A DNA stretch of 64,000 nt from contig NZ_JAHBAG010000001.1 in the NCBI RefSeq assembly GCF_020510445.1, positions 1,154,501-1,218,500 of the forward strand. The letters are read 5' to 3'. Of this stretch, positions 1 to 8,024 are shown one piece after another. The DNA is from Hydrogenophaga taeniospiralis (GTDB lineage: Bacteria; Pseudomonadota; Gammaproteobacteria; Burkholderiales; Burkholderiaceae_C). The notes below the pieces were generated by a model. That model was not told where the DNA came from and did no database searches. It worked only from the letters and a program-made list of their open reading frames with translations. Position numbers and translations under genes: made by a program. Position 1 is the stretch's first letter. Every line of letters begins with the position of its first letter.

Positions 1-564
1 CGCTGCCTTGCCGTTTGGGGGGGCGGGGCCGTCCAGCGAGCCGGGGCCGTAGGCCAGGACCCGTTTGCGCGACAGCAGCATGCGGGCCTGGCTGCGGTCG
101 ATCTCGCCGTTGTCGCGCTTGAGCGCGAAGAACACGTCGACGTAGTCGCCCGGGCGCACCCGGTTGCCCACGCTGCTGACTTCGTCCATCTTGACCGCCA
201 GGGCCCGCTCACCCGGCTCGATCAGCGTGGCGAGCCCGGCCGCCAGGTGCTGGGCCAGCACCGGGGTGTCCACGCCCAGCGGCAGGGTCGGGGTCTGGCC
301 GACGATGCCCTGCGTGTCCTTGAACGCGCCCACCGGGTTGATGCCCAGCTGGACCGTGCGCAGGTCTTCCGGCTGGATGGGCTGGCCGGCCGCGATCGGC
401 CTGGCGGCCACCACCACCGTGTGCTGGGGCGGTTGGGGGGCCGAGCGGGTGGCCGCGGCCTGGGCGGCCGGGTCGGGCTTGCGGCTGAGCACCCAGGCGT
501 ATCCCCCCAGGACCAGCGCGGCCAGCACCAGCAGGGCCGCCAGGATTCTTGTCAGGTTGAACAT
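1..564 (-). CDS. cpaB: Flp pilus assembly protein CpaB (RcpC-like), 3' end outside window
   Basis: Only the N-terminal 188 codons are present; the gene runs off the left edge. The protein begins MFNLTRILAALLVLAALV, a single membrane anchor. A SAF-like domain follows (VVVAARPIAAGQPIQPEDL), then the region reading VGNRVRPGDYVDVFFAL, typical of CpaB/RcpC. In tad systems CpaB sits in the periplasm or inner membrane and works with the RcpA secretin during Flp pilus assembly. It lies downstream of the pilin and CpaA on the same strand, 57 bp after cpaA, so it belongs to one tad operon. The family call is firm; the partial length limits further statements. Confidence 0.88.
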   Translation of the reverse strand, partial: MFNLTRILAALLVLAALVLGGYAWVLSRKPDPAAQAAATRSAPQPPQHTVVVAARPIAAGQPIQPEDLRTVQLGINPVGAFKDTQGIVGQTPTLPLGVDTPVLAQHLAAGLATLIEPGERALAVKMDEVSSVGNRVRPGDYVDVFFALKRDNGEIDRSQARMLLSRKRVLAYGPGSLDGPAPPNGKAA

Positions 565-621
565 AGGGCTCCGATGGAAGGAAAACGGAACGTTCTGACG
601 GGGCGCCACGGCGCGGCGGGC

Positions 622-1155
622 TCACGGCGGCACCGGCAGGTGCCGCCAGAGCGTGAACGCCAGGGCGACGATCGACATGTAGGCCGCCAGCGGGATCTTT
701 CGTCCCTGGGGTCTGGTGCCCGGTGGGCCGGGTGGGGGCATCGGAGCCCGGCGGCGCAGCGCGTGCAACGAGAGCACCAGCAGCGCATGCAGCAGGGCCA
801 GCAGGTTGGCCCCCAGCCAGGTGGCCAGCATCAGCTGGGGCCCCAGCCACAGGCCCAGCACCGTGCCCAGCTTGACGTCGCCCGCCGCCATCGACCCCAT
901 GAGGTAGAAGGGCAGCAGCAGCGCCAGCGCGAGCAGGCCTCCGAGCGCCGCACGGGCCGCCGTGAGCTCCACGGGGTTCAGGTTCAGCGCCAGGGCGGTG
1001 AGGGCGCCCAGAGCGCCGACCACCACCATCGCGTTGGGGGCTTTGCGTCGGGTGGCATCGAAAAAGACGGCCACCAGAAGAAACGCCACAAAGCCTGTGA
1101 GAACCAGGCCCGCGGTCAGGCGGGCGTCAAGCGGCGGGAGCCAGCGCGGTTGCAA
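622..1155 (-). CDS. cpaA: A24-family prepilin peptidase CpaA (TadV-like)
   Basis: A 177-residue, very hydrophobic protein with about five to six membrane segments. It carries the short A24 peptidase core without the N-terminal methylase domain. An aspartate lies near the start of the first part (FFDATRRKAPNA) and the second sits in the GD motif (MAAGDVKLG); these are the two catalytic aspartates of this aspartyl protease family. It would cleave the Flp prepilin leader at the inner membrane. The only usable start upstream of the first helix is a TTG at 1155, which overlaps the pilin stop by 29 bp and suggests translational coupling. A later GTG start is possible. Confidence 0.85.
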   Translation of the reverse strand: MQPRWLPPLDARLTAGLVLTGFVAFLLVAVFFDATRRKAPNAMVVVGALGALTALALNLNPVELTAARAALGGLLALALLLPFYLMGSMAAGDVKLGTVLGLWLGPQLMLATWLGANLLALLHALLVLSLHALRRRAPMPPPGPPGTRPQGRKIPLAAYMSIVALAFTLWRHLPVPP

Positions 1156-1303
1156 TGGATTGGAATATCAATTTCAGGTTGTCCCCGACGTCACCGACGA
1201 CCACCAGAATGACGACCGAAATCAGGCCCGCAATGAGGCCGTATTCAATGGCGGTGGCGCCCTCTTCGTCTTGCCAAAAAGCCAGAAGGTTATTTTTCAT
1301 CAT
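1127..1303 (-). CDS. Flp/Fap-type IVb pilin
   Basis: A 58-residue major pilin. It has a short charged leader and then the processing motif GATAIEYGLIAG, with the conserved Glu-Tyr pair after the cleavage glycine. One hydrophobic helix and a short C-terminal tail follow. Two adjacent ATG codons (1303 and 1300) are candidates; the first lies about 6 nt after a CAGGGA ribosome site. A GTG at 1330 would add nine residues without better spacing. It is the first gene of the tad fragment, followed by cpaA (overlapping) and cpaB. It builds the adhesive Flp pilus. Confidence 0.9.
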   Translation of the reverse strand: MMKNNLLAFWQDEEGATAIEYGLIAGLISVVILVVVGDVGDNLKLIFQSIATALAPAA

Positions 1304-1480
1304 CAAATCCCTGGAAAAAAGTGAATGCACGTTGAAAAAAAGAACATTCCAAATTGCCTTGCGACAACTTGTAACAATCTAAAGCATTTTCAATGCCAGC
1401 CGAAATCAAGGTGGTTGGGGCAGGGTTTGATAGACCCCATGAACCCGGTTCGCGCGGGCCACGCTGGCAGAAAACGCAGC

Positions 1481-1506
1481 ACGCCGCCCTTGCGGGGCGG
1501 CGTTTC
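1481..1506. terminator. GC-rich hairpin with T tail in the pilin leader
   Basis: ACGCCGCCC (1481-1489) pairs perfectly with GGGCGGCGT (1495-1503) around a 5-nt loop and is followed by TTT on the plus strand. On the minus strand the hairpin is followed by a short GCGTTTTC. No plus-strand gene lies before it, so it is either a leader structure of the pilin mRNA or a terminator-like element of unknown use. Confidence 0.45.
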
Positions 1507-1560
1507 TGGCGATGGCGCTGTGCCTGCGGCGGTGGATCATGGGAGGTGTTCCTGGCCAAT

Positions 1561-1604
1561 GTTACGGGCATGTAACGAAAGATCGATTGGGCATGTTACG
1601 TAAC
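1561..1604. promoter_or_regulatory. Cluster of GTTAC/GTAAC half-sites (possible operator)
   Basis: GTTAC at 1561-1565 faces GTAAC at 1572-1576. A perfect 10-bp palindrome GTTACGTAAC lies at 1595-1604. Four half-sites in 44 bp, about 260-300 bp before the pilin start, look like a regulator-binding region. The binding protein is unknown. Confidence 0.35.
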
Positions 1605-1916
1605 GATCAGGCTTTTGTCTCGCCAGAAAATTGGAATTCGTGAATTACTTTACATCCCGAAACAGGCGGATACGCCCAAAGGGTCTTCCGGAAATATTTC
1701 ACGGTTTTTTGCGGAAATAGAAGCACTCTGTAAGTCAATTGACCACAGGATGGTGCCGGTCAATCGTTGGCATGACGGGTTGAAATGAGTTCTTTTCTAT
1801 TAATCAATTCCAGGGCAATCGTTGGTGCTTTTGCGCAACGCCTGGGACGCCCTTGCCCGCCATTCATTGGGATTTTGCAAGCCGGTCCGGTTTGAACCGG
1901 CTCCAGAAAGATGAGG

Positions 1917-1954
1917 CCGTTGCGCGGCGGCGCATCTGCGCCGCCGCGCAACGG
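1917..1954. terminator. Perfect 18-bp hairpin downstream of sulP
   Basis: Two 18-nt arms (1917-1934 and 1937-1954) are exact reverse complements with a 2-nt loop; almost all of the stem is G or C. It lies 79 bp after the end of the SulP gene, which fits transcript termination or 3'-end protection, but there is no clear T-run on either side. Confidence 0.45.
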
Positions 1955-2032
1955 CTCGCGAAGGGGGAGGGGGGCCGCCGCGCGGGCGGCTGGTGCCTTA
2001 CCGGTTTGTCGCCACAACGAAAGCGGCGCTGC

Positions 2033-3715
2033 TCAGCCAGGCTGGGCTGCGGCAGTGTCTGCCGTTTCCCGCCAGGCCTCGCTGGCGCGCAGGGCCTCGG
2101 CTTCCGTGCGGTAGAGCTTGAGGCAGGGGCCTTCCTGCAGGTGGCCGGCGGTGCGCAGCAGGGTTTCCACAGGCAGCTTGATGCCCACCAGGTGCAGGGT
2201 CACACCCTGCTCGTGCAACTGGGCGCTCAGGCGGCCGAAGGCTTCCACGCCGGTGGCGTCGATCCAGTTGATGGGGTGCGCGACCAGCATCACGTGGCGG
2301 GTGCCGGGGTGGGCGCTCAGGTGCTCGGTCACGGCGCGTTCAAAGGCGTTCGCGGTGGCGAAGTCGAGCGCCGCGTCCATGCGCAGCGCGTAGGTGGCCG
2401 GCGCCAGCGGCTCCAGGTGCCAGAGGTGGCGGTCGCGCAGGCTGCCGTCGGCGTGCAGCCCCACTTCGATGATGCGCGGGTGCAGCCGCAGGTACAGGAA
2501 GTGGCTGAGCGCGATCATCACGCCGGTGATCACGCCCCAGTACAGGCGCGGCGCGCTCAGCACCGTCACCGCGAAGGTGGTGCCTGCGGTCACCGCTTCG
2601 ACCCGCGAGATCGCCCACAGCCGTGTGAACGCGCGCGGCTTGATGAGCCCCATCACCGCCACCAGCACGATCGCCGCCAGCACCGCCAGCGGCACGTGGT
2701 GCAGCAGCGGCGTGAGCAGGAGCAGCGCGAGCAGCACCACGCCCACCGAAAACACCGTGGCCCAGCCGGTCTGCGCGCCGGCGTAGAGGTTGAGCGCCGA
2801 GCGCGAGAACGAAGAGCTGGTGGGGAAGGCGCCGCTCAGGCCCGAGGCCAGCTTGGCCAGCCCCTGGCCGATCAGGTCCTGGTCCTGGTCCCAGCGCTGT
2901 CCGCGTTTGCCGTTGTCCACCTTGGCGCTGGACGCGGTTTCCAGAAAACTCACCAGGGTGATCACCAGGGTGGGCAGCAGCAGCTGGCCCAGCGTGGCCC
3001 AGCCGGGCCAGCCCGGCAGGTAGGGCACGGGCAGGCCCTGGGGCAGGGTGCCGATCACCGCGCCACCGCCGGCCTCGAAGCCGGTGGCCCGGCCGATGGC
3101 GGCGCTGCCCACCACCACCGCGAGCACGGTGGGAAAGCCCGGGCGCCAACGGCGCGCCAGCAACAGCAGCGCCAGGCTGCCCAGCCCGAAGGCCAGCGCC
3201 GGCCAGTGCGGGCGCGGCAGCTGGGCCAACAGGTCCTGCTGGGCCAGCCCCAGCAGCGCCGGCAGCTGCGAGGCGATGATGAGCACCGCCGCGGCCTGCG
3301 TGAAGGCCATCAGCACAGGCGAGTTCACCAGGTTGAGCAGCCAGCCAAACCGCACGAAGCCCAGCACGATCTGCAGCAGGCCCGAGAGCAGCGCGAGCCA
3401 GACGGCCAGTTCGATCCATTGCGCGCTGCCCGGCTCGGCCAGGCCAGCGAGCGAGGCGCTCACCAGCAGGCAGGTGAGCGCGGTCGGCCCCACCGAGAGC
3501 CGCACCGAGGCGCTGAACAGCACCGCGATCAGCGCCGGCAGCATGGACGCGTAGATGCCGGTGATCAACGGCATGCCCGCCAGCGCGGCATAGGCCACGC
3601 CCTGCGGAATCACCATCAGCCCCACCGTCAGCCCGGCCATGGCCTCGCTGCGCAACAGCGCAGCCGTCGGACGCGGCCAGTTCAGGAAAGGCAGGAAGCG
3701 GTGCAGGCGGGTCAT
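2033..3715 (-). CDS. SulP-family anion (sulfate) permease with STAS domain
   Basis: A 560-residue inner-membrane transporter. The N-terminal half begins with the SulP signature around residues 25-60 (GLMVIPQGVAYAALAGMPL). About 10-12 membrane helices follow, then a cytoplasmic C-terminal STAS domain from roughly residue 430 (RMDAALDFATANAFERAV). SulP proteins move sulfate, bicarbonate or related anions. The gene follows a sulfatase on the same strand across a 160-bp gap, so uptake of the sulfate released by that enzyme is a reasonable guess. The start chosen is the ATG at 3715; a TTG two codons earlier is the alternative. The exact substrate cannot be read from sequence. Confidence 0.85.
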   Translation of the reverse strand: MTRLHRFLPFLNWPRPTAALLRSEAMAGLTVGLMVIPQGVAYAALAGMPLITGIYASMLPALIAVLFSASVRLSVGPTALTCLLVSASLAGLAEPGSAQWIELAVWLALLSGLLQIVLGFVRFGWLLNLVNSPVLMAFTQAAAVLIIASQLPALLGLAQQDLLAQLPRPHWPALAFGLGSLALLLLARRWRPGFPTVLAVVVGSAAIGRATGFEAGGGAVIGTLPQGLPVPYLPGWPGWATLGQLLLPTLVITLVSFLETASSAKVDNGKRGQRWDQDQDLIGQGLAKLASGLSGAFPTSSSFSRSALNLYAGAQTGWATVFSVGVVLLALLLLTPLLHHVPLAVLAAIVLVAVMGLIKPRAFTRLWAISRVEAVTAGTTFAVTVLSAPRLYWGVITGVMIALSHFLYLRLHPRIIEVGLHADGSLRDRHLWHLEPLAPATYALRMDAALDFATANAFERAVTEHLSAHPGTRHVMLVAHPINWIDATGVEAFGRLSAQLHEQGVTLHLVGIKLPVETLLRTAGHLQEGPCLKLYRTEAEALRASEAWRETADTAAAQPG

Positions 3716-3808
3716 GGGCAATTATTGGCGATGGCGTGCGGCTTCAGCTGCCGGGGCCTCTGCGTTGAATCAGCGGACTTTCCGGCGCGAAATGCCCCAC
3801 CCCAGAAT

Positions 3809-3882
3809 GCGGTGGAACCGGCTCCGCCGGGCCACTCGCATTGCCCCCTGGGGGGTAGCGGCGCAGCCGCTGCGGGGGGAGC
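3809..3882. repeat. Dispersed GC-rich repeat, copy 1
   Basis: Contains GGAACCGGCTCCGCCGGGCC followed by a CCCCC-T-GGGGGG hairpin core and GGCGCAGCCGCTGCGGGG. This is the same arrangement as the copies at 30758, 42931, 44110 and 63768. It fills the gap between the sulfatase stop and sulP. Confidence 0.6.
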
Positions 3883-5286
3883 CTATCGTGCGGGCATGTC
3901 TTTCGCGCCATACCCCAGGCTCACCGTCGCGTCGGGCGGAATCGGCGGCATGCCCGCGTTCCAGGCCAGCCAGCGTTCGCGCATGTCCGCCAGCCGCTGC
4001 GGTTCGAGTGGCGCGCGGTTGGCGCGCTCGCGCGCGTCGGCGCTGATGTCAAACAGGTACTCGTTCCCGTCCACCATCAGGTATTTCCACGGCCCCTCGC
4101 GCAGCGCGCGCTGGCTGCGGTGGTTCATGCGCCAGAACATCGGCCGTTCGAAGCGGTGCCCGGGGTCGCGCAGCAGGGCATGGAGCGACACGCCGTCCAG
4201 CGGATGGTCCGGGTGCGGCCGGCCGCCGCCCACGTCGAGCATCGTGGCCGACCAGTCCATGGTCATGGCGTGTTGCCCGCTCTCCGCACCGGCCGGGATC
4301 ACCGCGGGCCAGTGCGCGATCCAGGGCACGCGGATGCCGCCCTCGGTCAGGTCCATCTTGCCGCCCACCAGCGGCCAGTTGTCGGAAAAGCGCTCGCCGC
4401 CGTTGTCGCTGGTGAAGACGATCAGCGTGTCCTCCAGCAGGCCTTCCTCGCGCAGCGCGGCCACCAGCCAGCCGATGCCTTCGTCCATGTGGTGGATCAT
4501 GCGGCGGTAGGCCTCGACGCTGCCGCCGTGCAGGTGGAACAGGTTCTTCGCCACCTCGGGCGCCACGTGCGCATCGTCGCGCGTTTCCCAGGGCCAGTGC
4601 GGCGCGGTGTAGTGCAGGCTCAGAAAGAACGGCGTGCCCGCGCGGGCCTCGGCGGCGCGCGCCTTCACATGCTCCACCGCCTTGTTGGAAAACACGTCGG
4701 TCAGGTAGCCCACCTCCTTGTGGGGTACCAGTCGTCCGCCGGGCCGCCCCAAGGACGACTGCGCCCCCTCGGGGGGCCTGGCTTCGCCAGGGTCGGGGGC
4801 CAGGACATCGCCGATGTAGAGGTCGTGGTCGCCGCTGGACGAACAGTGGGTGAAGTAATCCACCCCACCGGCCAGGATGCCGAAGAATTCTTCGTAGCCC
4901 GAGCGCAGCGGGCCGAAGTGCGGCGGGTAGCCCAGGTGCCACTTGCCGATGAGCGCCGTGCGGTAGCCCGCGTCCTTCAGCAGCGAGGGCAGGGTGGGGA
5001 TCTCGGGCGGCAGGCCCAGCGTGGCGCTGCCCTTGCTGCGGCTGTTGATCGGCTCTTCCAGCGCACCGCGCAGGCGGTACTGGTAGCGCATGGTGGCCAT
5101 GGCGAAGCGGGTGGGCGAACACACGGGCGAGTTGCTGTAGCCCTCGGTGAGCTTCAAGCCACCCGCGGCCAGCGCGTCGATGTTGGGCGACACGGCGCCA
5201 AAACCGGCGGGCCGGCCACCGTAACAGCCCAGGTCGGCATAGCCCAGGTCGTCGCTGACGATGTAGATGATGTTGGGGCGTTTCAT
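3883..5286 (-). CDS. Type I sulfatase (alkaline-phosphatase superfamily)
   Basis: A 467-residue arylsulfatase-type hydrolase. N-terminal metal site: NIIYIVSDDLGYADLGCYGG. Active-site motif near residue 57: CSPTR, whose cysteine must be converted to formylglycine. GKWHLG comes later, and TSDNGG near residue 300 supplies further metal ligands. No signal peptide is visible, so it probably works in the cytoplasm on an imported sulfate ester. It is third in a minus-strand run after two Bug receptors and precedes the SulP permease. Residues about 162-186 (rich in Pro, Gly, Arg) are encoded by an inserted copy of the dispersed repeat, yet the frame is kept. The start is the ATG at 5286; the longer upstream frame is a shadow of the Bug genes. 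Confidence 0.88.
   Translation of the reverse strand: MKRPNIIYIVSDDLGYADLGCYGGRPAGFGAVSPNIDALAAGGLKLTEGYSNSPVCSPTRFAMATMRYQYRLRGALEEPINSRSKGSATLGLPPEIPTLPSLLKDAGYRTALIGKWHLGYPPHFGPLRSGYEEFFGILAGGVDYFTHCSSSGDHDLYIGDVLAPDPGEARPPEGAQSSLGRPGGRLVPHKEVGYLTDVFSNKAVEHVKARAAEARAGTPFFLSLHYTAPHWPWETRDDAHVAPEVAKNLFHLHGGSVEAYRRMIHHMDEGIGWLVAALREEGLLEDTLIVFTSDNGGERFSDNWPLVGGKMDLTEGGIRVPWIAHWPAVIPAGAESGQHAMTMDWSATMLDVGGGRPHPDHPLDGVSLHALLRDPGHRFERPMFWRMNHRSQRALREGPWKYLMVDGNEYLFDISADARERANRAPLEPQRLADMRERWLAWNAGMPPIPPDATVSLGYGAKDMPAR
4729..4801. repeat. Dispersed repeat copy inside the sulfatase gene
   Basis: CAGTCGTCC (4729-4737) pairs with GGACGACTG (4753-4761) around GCCGGGCCGCCCC. Then come GCGCCCCCTCGGGGGGC and a second short hairpin CTGGCTTCGCCAG. 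The block matches the intergenic copy at 50150-50247 and the in-gene copy at 27792-27854. It adds about 25 codons in frame. Confidence 0.6.
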
Positions 5287-5342
5287 GATGTTGGATCGGA
5301 GTATGGCGACCAGGTGGGTGCGCATGGGTCTTGCCGGCACAC

Positions 5343-5372
5343 ACCGCGGAACCGGCTTTGCCGGGCCGCTGG
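5343..5372. repeat. Partial dispersed repeat between sulfatase and Bug gene
   Basis: Carries only the conserved core CCGCGGAACCGGCTTTGCC followed by GGGCCGC. The same core appears in reverse orientation at 30805, 42965 and 63820. Confidence 0.5.
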
Positions 5373-5378
5373 TGGGGG

Positions 5379-6353
5379 TCAATTCGATTTCATGCCGGTG
5401 GCGCGCACGATCTCGCCGTAGCGAGCGTTCATGCGGGCCAGGCGCTGTGCGGCGGCGGCACCGGTCTGGCCTTCGTAGAACAGGTCCAGGTTCTTCAGCC
5501 GCGCCCGCGCGTCGGGGCGCTGCAGCGCGTCGGCAATGCCCTTGGCCAGGGTCTGCACCACCGGGTCGGGCGTGGCGGCCGGCACCATGACGAGGTACAG
5601 CACCTCCGACTCCAGCGCCTTGAGGCCCAGCTCGCCCACGGTGGGCAGTTCGGGCGCGAGCTGCGAGCGCTTGGGGCTGGTCACGGCCAGGGCCGTGATC
5701 TTGCCGCTCTTCACGTGCGGCAACATGCCCGGCGTGGCCAGGATGCCGCCGTCCACCTCGCCGCTGAGCACGGCGGTGACGGCCGGCGTGTTGCCGCGGT
5801 AGGGAATGTGCGTGGTCTTGATGGGCGTGCTGTTGGAGAGGATGGCGACCGCCAGGTGGCCGGGGCTGCCGTTGCCGCCGGAGCTGAAATTCAGCGACTT
5901 CTGCCGGCCCTGGCTCAGCAGGTCGCCAAAGCGCCGGATGCCGGTGGCCGGGTTCACACCAATCAGCAGGCCCGACGAGGCCATGACGATCACCGGCTTG
6001 AGGTCGCCCGGCTGGAACGGCATGGCCGGGTAGATGTGCGGGTTCACGGTGAACGCGGTGTCGATGCCGAACAGCACGGTGTGCCCGTCCGGCGCCGCCT
6101 TGGCCACGGCGGCGGCGCCCACGTTGCCGCCCGCGCCGGCCTTGTTTTCCACCACGAAGGGCTGTTTGAGCGTTTCCTGCAGCACCGCGGCCACCGAGCG
6201 CGCCAGGATGTCGGAAGGCCCGCCGGGCGGGAAGTTGTTGACGAGCGTGACCGGTCGGGCCGGATAGGCCTGGGCCAGGGCGGTGGAGGCGCACAGGGCC
6301 GACAGGGCGGTGCAGGTGAGGGCGGTCAGGGCGTGGCGACGGAAGAGGTTCAT
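5379..6353 (-). CDS. Bug-family tripartite tricarboxylate transporter substrate-binding protein
   Basis: A 324-residue periplasmic receptor. The signal peptide is clear (MNLFRRHALTALTCTALSAL, cleavage after ALA near residue 27). The mature start is AYPARPVTLVNNFPPGGPSD, and VVENKAGAGGNVGA follows; both are family signatures of BugD/TctC-type proteins that bind carboxylated or aromatic ligands. No TctA/TctB membrane genes lie nearby, so this is an orphan receptor that must share a transporter or act in sensing. It lies 48 bp after another Bug gene and before the sulfatase, which suggests a sulfated or acidic organic ligand. The ligand is inferred only from context. Confidence 0.88.
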   Translation of the reverse strand: MNLFRRHALTALTCTALSALCASTALAQAYPARPVTLVNNFPPGGPSDILARSVAAVLQETLKQPFVVENKAGAGGNVGAAAVAKAAPDGHTVLFGIDTAFTVNPHIYPAMPFQPGDLKPVIVMASSGLLIGVNPATGIRRFGDLLSQGRQKSLNFSSGGNGSPGHLAVAILSNSTPIKTTHIPYRGNTPAVTAVLSGEVDGGILATPGMLPHVKSGKITALAVTSPKRSQLAPELPTVGELGLKALESEVLYLVMVPAATPDPVVQTLAKGIADALQRPDARARLKNLDLFYEGQTGAAAAQRLARMNARYGEIVRATGMKSN

Positions 6354-6401
6354 GGGACGACTCGGGAACGGACAGGAAAAACCGGAGGGCGCAGGGGCCG
6401 C

Positions 6402-7370
6402 TCAATCCAGCTGGATGCCGGTGGCCTTGATCGGGCCGGCCCAGCGTTGCAGGTCGGTGGCCTGGGCGGCGGCCAGCTCGGCCGGGGTCGAGCCCACCGG
6501 CGCGTAACCCTGCTCGATCAGTTTGGCCTTGAGCGCGGGCGTGCGCACCGCCTTGGCCACGGCGGCGCTCAGCCGGTCGCGCACCTCGGGCTTCAGGCCG
6601 GCCGGGCCGTACATGGCGAACCAGGCGGTGGCCTCCATGTCCACGCCCTGTTCTTTCAGTGTGGGCACCTCGGGCACCTGCGGGTCGCGCTGGGGGCCGG
6701 TCACGCCGATGATGCGCACCTTGCCCGCGCGGTGCAGCTCGGCGGTCTCGGTCACCACGTCGAACTTGTAGTGGATGTGGCCACCCAGGAGCGCCGTGTT
6801 GGCCGGGCCGCCGCCCTGGAAGGGCACGTGCGTGAGCTCGGCGCCGGCCCGCTGGCCGAACAGCACGCCCATGAAGTGCGGCAGCGTGCCCTGGCCCGGC
6901 GTTCCGTAGGTGGCCTGGCCTGGGGCGGCCTTGGCCTTGGCCAGCATCTCGGCCACGTTCTTGACGCCCGCCGATGGCCCGGCCACCACGCTGAACTGGA
7001 AGTGCGCCAGCAGCGAGATCGGCGTGAAGTCCGCCACCGCGTCGTAGTCCAGCTTCTTGTAGACGTGGGGGAACAGCACCATCGGCCCGCTGGGCAACAG
7101 CACCACGGTCTGGCCGTCGGCCGGCGCGCGCTTGACCAGGCCGAGCGCGATGCGCCCGCCCGCGCCGGGCTTGTTCTCCACGATCACCGAAGCGAAATCG
7201 TCCTTCAGGCCTTCGGCCAACAGCCGTGCCAGCAGGTCGGCCGAGCCGCCGGGGGGGAAGCCCACCACGATCTTCAGCGGCGGCGCCGGGGTCTGCGCGA
7301 GAGCGGGGAGGGCCAGAGCGGCCGTGGCGGCCAGGGCCAGTGTGCGGGCGGTGAACTTGCGTCGTAGCAT
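6402..7370 (-). CDS. Bug-family substrate-binding protein
   Basis: A 322-residue periplasmic receptor and the first gene of the minus-strand run. The start chosen is the ATG at 7370, because a GGAGACA ribosome site lies just upstream and the next residues (MLRRKFTARTLALAATAALA) form a proper signal peptide ending LPALAQ. Family signatures are IVVGFPPGGSADLLAR and VIVENKPGAGGRIALG. It is only distantly similar to the neighbouring Bug protein, so the pair probably binds different ligands. No transporter membrane subunits are encoded nearby. The promoter region is shared with the divergent MarR gene and contains a small palindrome. Confidence 0.88.
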   Translation of the reverse strand: MLRRKFTARTLALAATAALALPALAQTPAPPLKIVVGFPPGGSADLLARLLAEGLKDDFASVIVENKPGAGGRIALGLVKRAPADGQTVVLLPSGPMVLFPHVYKKLDYDAVADFTPISLLAHFQFSVVAGPSAGVKNVAEMLAKAKAAPGQATYGTPGQGTLPHFMGVLFGQRAGAELTHVPFQGGGPANTALLGGHIHYKFDVVTETAELHRAGKVRIIGVTGPQRDPQVPEVPTLKEQGVDMEATAWFAMYGPAGLKPEVRDRLSAAVAKAVRTPALKAKLIEQGYAPVGSTPAELAAAQATDLQRWAGPIKATGIQLD

Positions 7371-7383
7371 GCTTGTCTCCTGA

Positions 7384-7397
7384 TTGATGTGCATCAA
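7384..7397. promoter_or_regulatory. Palindrome in the Bug/marR divergent promoter (candidate MarR operator)
   Basis: TTGATG-TG-CATCAA is a perfect 6-bp inverted repeat, 14 bp before the Bug start. It lies in the 120-bp gap between divergent genes, where a MarR dimer commonly binds. Confidence 0.45.
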
Positions 7398-7490
7398 ACG
7401 GGTGTTTCCCCGCTGCAAGGCGCGATGCTAGGGATTCACAATCAATTGCAGAAATCAATCATTCCGGGTGTTTTCCCTGAGACCGTTCCC

Positions 7491-7994
7491 ATGACCCCTC
7501 CCGACCGGATCAGCGAGCCGCAACGCCAGGGCGACCTGCTGCTGTACCGGCTGCACCGCATCCAGACCACCGCCGGGCGGCTGGTGGTGCACCTGTGCGA
7601 AAGCGAGTTCGGCATCACGCGGCGCGAGTGGCGCGTGCTGTCGGTGCTGAACGAACACGAGGGTGTGCTCTCGTCCGTGCTGGCCGAGCACGCCATGCTC
7701 GACCGCGCCCGCACCTCGCGCGCGCTCACCTCGCTGGCGGCCAAGAAGCTGGTCACACGCCAGCCCCGCCCGTCGGACCGGCGCGAGGTGCATGTGTTCC
7801 TGACCGACGAAGGCCGGCACAGGTACGCGCAGATCCTGCCGCGCGTGATGGCGATCAACCGCGAACTGGTGTCCGGGCTCTCGGCCCCGCAGCGCCAGCA
7901 GCTCGACCAGATCGTGGACGCCTTGCAGGCGCAGGCCGGCCGCATGCTGGCGGCGTCGAAGGCCCGGCTGGCGCCGCTGGATGGCGGCGACTGA
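7491..7994 (+). CDS. MarR-family transcriptional regulator
   Basis: A 167-residue winged-helix regulator. The helix-turn-helix covers about residues 45-100: TRREWRVLSVLNEHEG, then the recognition part DRARTSRALTSLAAKKLV, then the wing RQPRPSDRREVHVFLTDEG with the conserved Asp-Arg. It is transcribed away from the Bug-Bug-sulfatase run, so it most likely represses that operon and releases it on binding a small organic ligand. The start chosen is the ATG at 7491, which gives a normal MarR length. A longer frame from 7389 would run across the shared operator region and is unlikely. Confidence 0.85.
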   Translation: MTPPDRISEPQRQGDLLLYRLHRIQTTAGRLVVHLCESEFGITRREWRVLSVLNEHEGVLSSVLAEHAMLDRARTSRALTSLAAKKLVTRQPRPSDRREVHVFLTDEGRHRYAQILPRVMAINRELVSGLSAPQRQQLDQIVDALQAQAGRMLAASKARLAPLDGGD

Positions 7995-8024
7995 GGCGCC
8001 GCTGCGGGCCCGAGCGAAAGAGGC

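Larger units (their letters stand above)
1304..2032. other. Long non-coding region upstream of the pilin
   Basis: No convincing gene is visible in these 729 bases. Much of 1560-1830 is clearly AT-richer than the neighbours and would fit the promoter region of the pilin operon on the minus strand. The stretch holds a terminator-like hairpin (1481-1506), a cluster of GTTAC/GTAAC half-sites (1561-1604), a 10-bp direct repeat CAATCGTTGG at 1761-1770 and 1816-1825, a short palindrome around 1889-1902, and an 18-bp perfect hairpin (1917-1954) next to the sulP stop. Confidence 0.6.

Noticed and set aside
1290..1571. A 93-codon minus-strand frame overlapping the pilin leader
   Set aside because: No domain, no ribosome site, and it would cover the pilin start and a hairpin; taken as leader sequence.
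1853..4510. An 885-codon open frame on the plus strand, antisense to sulP and the sulfatase
   Set aside because: Its product is a Gln/His/Arg/Gly-rich string with no domain, the usual mirror of GC-rich genes; the opposite strand encodes clear SulP and sulfatase motifs.
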